From contig NZ_JAIQZJ010000011.1 in the NCBI RefSeq assembly GCF_020073815.1, positions 124,001 to 188,000 on the forward strand: a stretch of 64,000 bases of DNA. The letters run 5' to 3'. Positions 63,882-64,000 of this stretch are shown one piece after another. The translations under genes were made by a program, and so were the position numbers. Source of the stretch: Nocardioides mangrovi (GTDB lineage Bacteria; Actinomycetota; Actinomycetes; Propionibacteriales; Nocardioidaceae). The stretch's first letter is position 1. Every line of letters begins with the position of its first letter. The notes under the pieces are model-generated. The model was not told the origin of the DNA. It ran no database searches and saw only the letters and a list, made by a program, of their open reading frames with translations.

Positions 63882-64000
63882 ATGGCACGGACCGTCGTGG
63901 GCCTGGACATCGGCAGCTCGGGTCTGCGGGCGGTGGAGCTGACGACCGGCCGCAGTCCCCAGCTCGTCCGGTCCGGGTCGCTCCCACTGCCCCCGGGCGT
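63882..64000 (+). CDS. pilM: PilM, pilus assembly ATPase-like protein, cut off by window edge
   Basis: The first 39 codons encode ARTVVGLDIGSSGLRAVEL followed by TTGRSPQLVRSGSLPLPPG, the actin-like ATPase fold start of PilM (phosphate-1 loop LDIGSSGLRAVEL). PilM forms the cytoplasmic ring that recruits PilN. GGGGAGGGAG lies about 7 bp before the ATG. It opens a second, divergent pilus operon likely to carry pilN and pilO beyond the window. Confidence 0.88.
   Translation, partial: MARTVVGLDIGSSGLRAVELTTGRSPQLVRSGSLPLPPG

Overview
The window is very GC-rich, with dense, tightly coupled genes and many GTG starts. Gene content points to a high-GC actinobacterium: RbpA, WhiA, SufR, OpcA, a mycothiol-dependent isomerase, a LexA box of the actinobacterial type and apparently leaderless genes. 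The mix of chromosomal core genes, steroid catabolism and type IV pili best fits Nocardioidaceae (Nocardioides-like); this placement is inference. I saw no rRNA, tRNA, CRISPR array, transposase or prophage.

Region 1 (1-29.6 kb) is core chromosome. It holds a partial ABC ATPase, a lipoprotein, an ASCH protein and an acVLRF1-type ribosome-rescue factor. Next comes a complete SUF Fe-S assembly operon on the minus strand (sufR-sufB-sufD-Rieske ferredoxin-sufC-sufS-sufU-sufT), almost every junction being a stop/start overlap. Divergent to it are an ABC-2 exporter and ctaA, then convergent ctaB. A pentose-phosphate block follows (tkt-tal-pgi-zwf-opcA-pgl), then rbpA, secG, tpiA-pgk-gap and whiA-yvcK-rapZ-uvrC. 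From memory, the order broadly matches the Mycobacterium tuberculosis Rv1420-Rv1466 region.

Region 2 (29.6-37.6 kb) has a TTC38-like protein, two tandem Rieske lipoproteins, uvrA with an SOS box and a lysine/alanine-rich tail, a mycothiol-dependent isomerase next to a glyoxalase-II-like hydrolase, and a membrane-anchored hypothetical protein. Region 3 (37.8-44.5 kb) is a steroid catabolism cluster: kshB, a small Cys-containing protein and kshA run divergently from fadE26-fadE27-fadD17, with a KstR-like operator between them. Region 4 (44.5-51.5 kb) carries a LOG-family protein, an ATP-grasp enzyme, a spermidine-synthase-like protein, a membrane phosphodiesterase and a flippase-like protein with a degenerate kinase domain.

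Region 5 (51.6-64 kb) is the most interesting. A WhiG/FliA-type sigma factor sits beside a type IV pilus locus (two pilins, three further minor-pilin-like proteins, PilC, two PilT-like ATPases, PilB, PilM). Inside that locus, between a pilT and pilB, is a twin-motif RsiG-like protein, the family of c-di-GMP-dependent anti-sigma factors for WhiG. Five promoter-like sites with one architecture (TCAA, exactly 16 bp, then NCCGA) precede the whiG operon, pilA, pilB, pilT and pilM. The sequence therefore suggests a self-contained c-di-GMP/RsiG/WhiG switch driving type IV pili and its own sigma gene.

Two dispersed-repeat families occur between genes. One is REPIN-like: 18-bp arms around a spacer of exactly 25 bp, four paired copies plus a solo arm inside fadD17. 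The other is a symmetric four-unit array of 22-bp units between pgl and rbpA.
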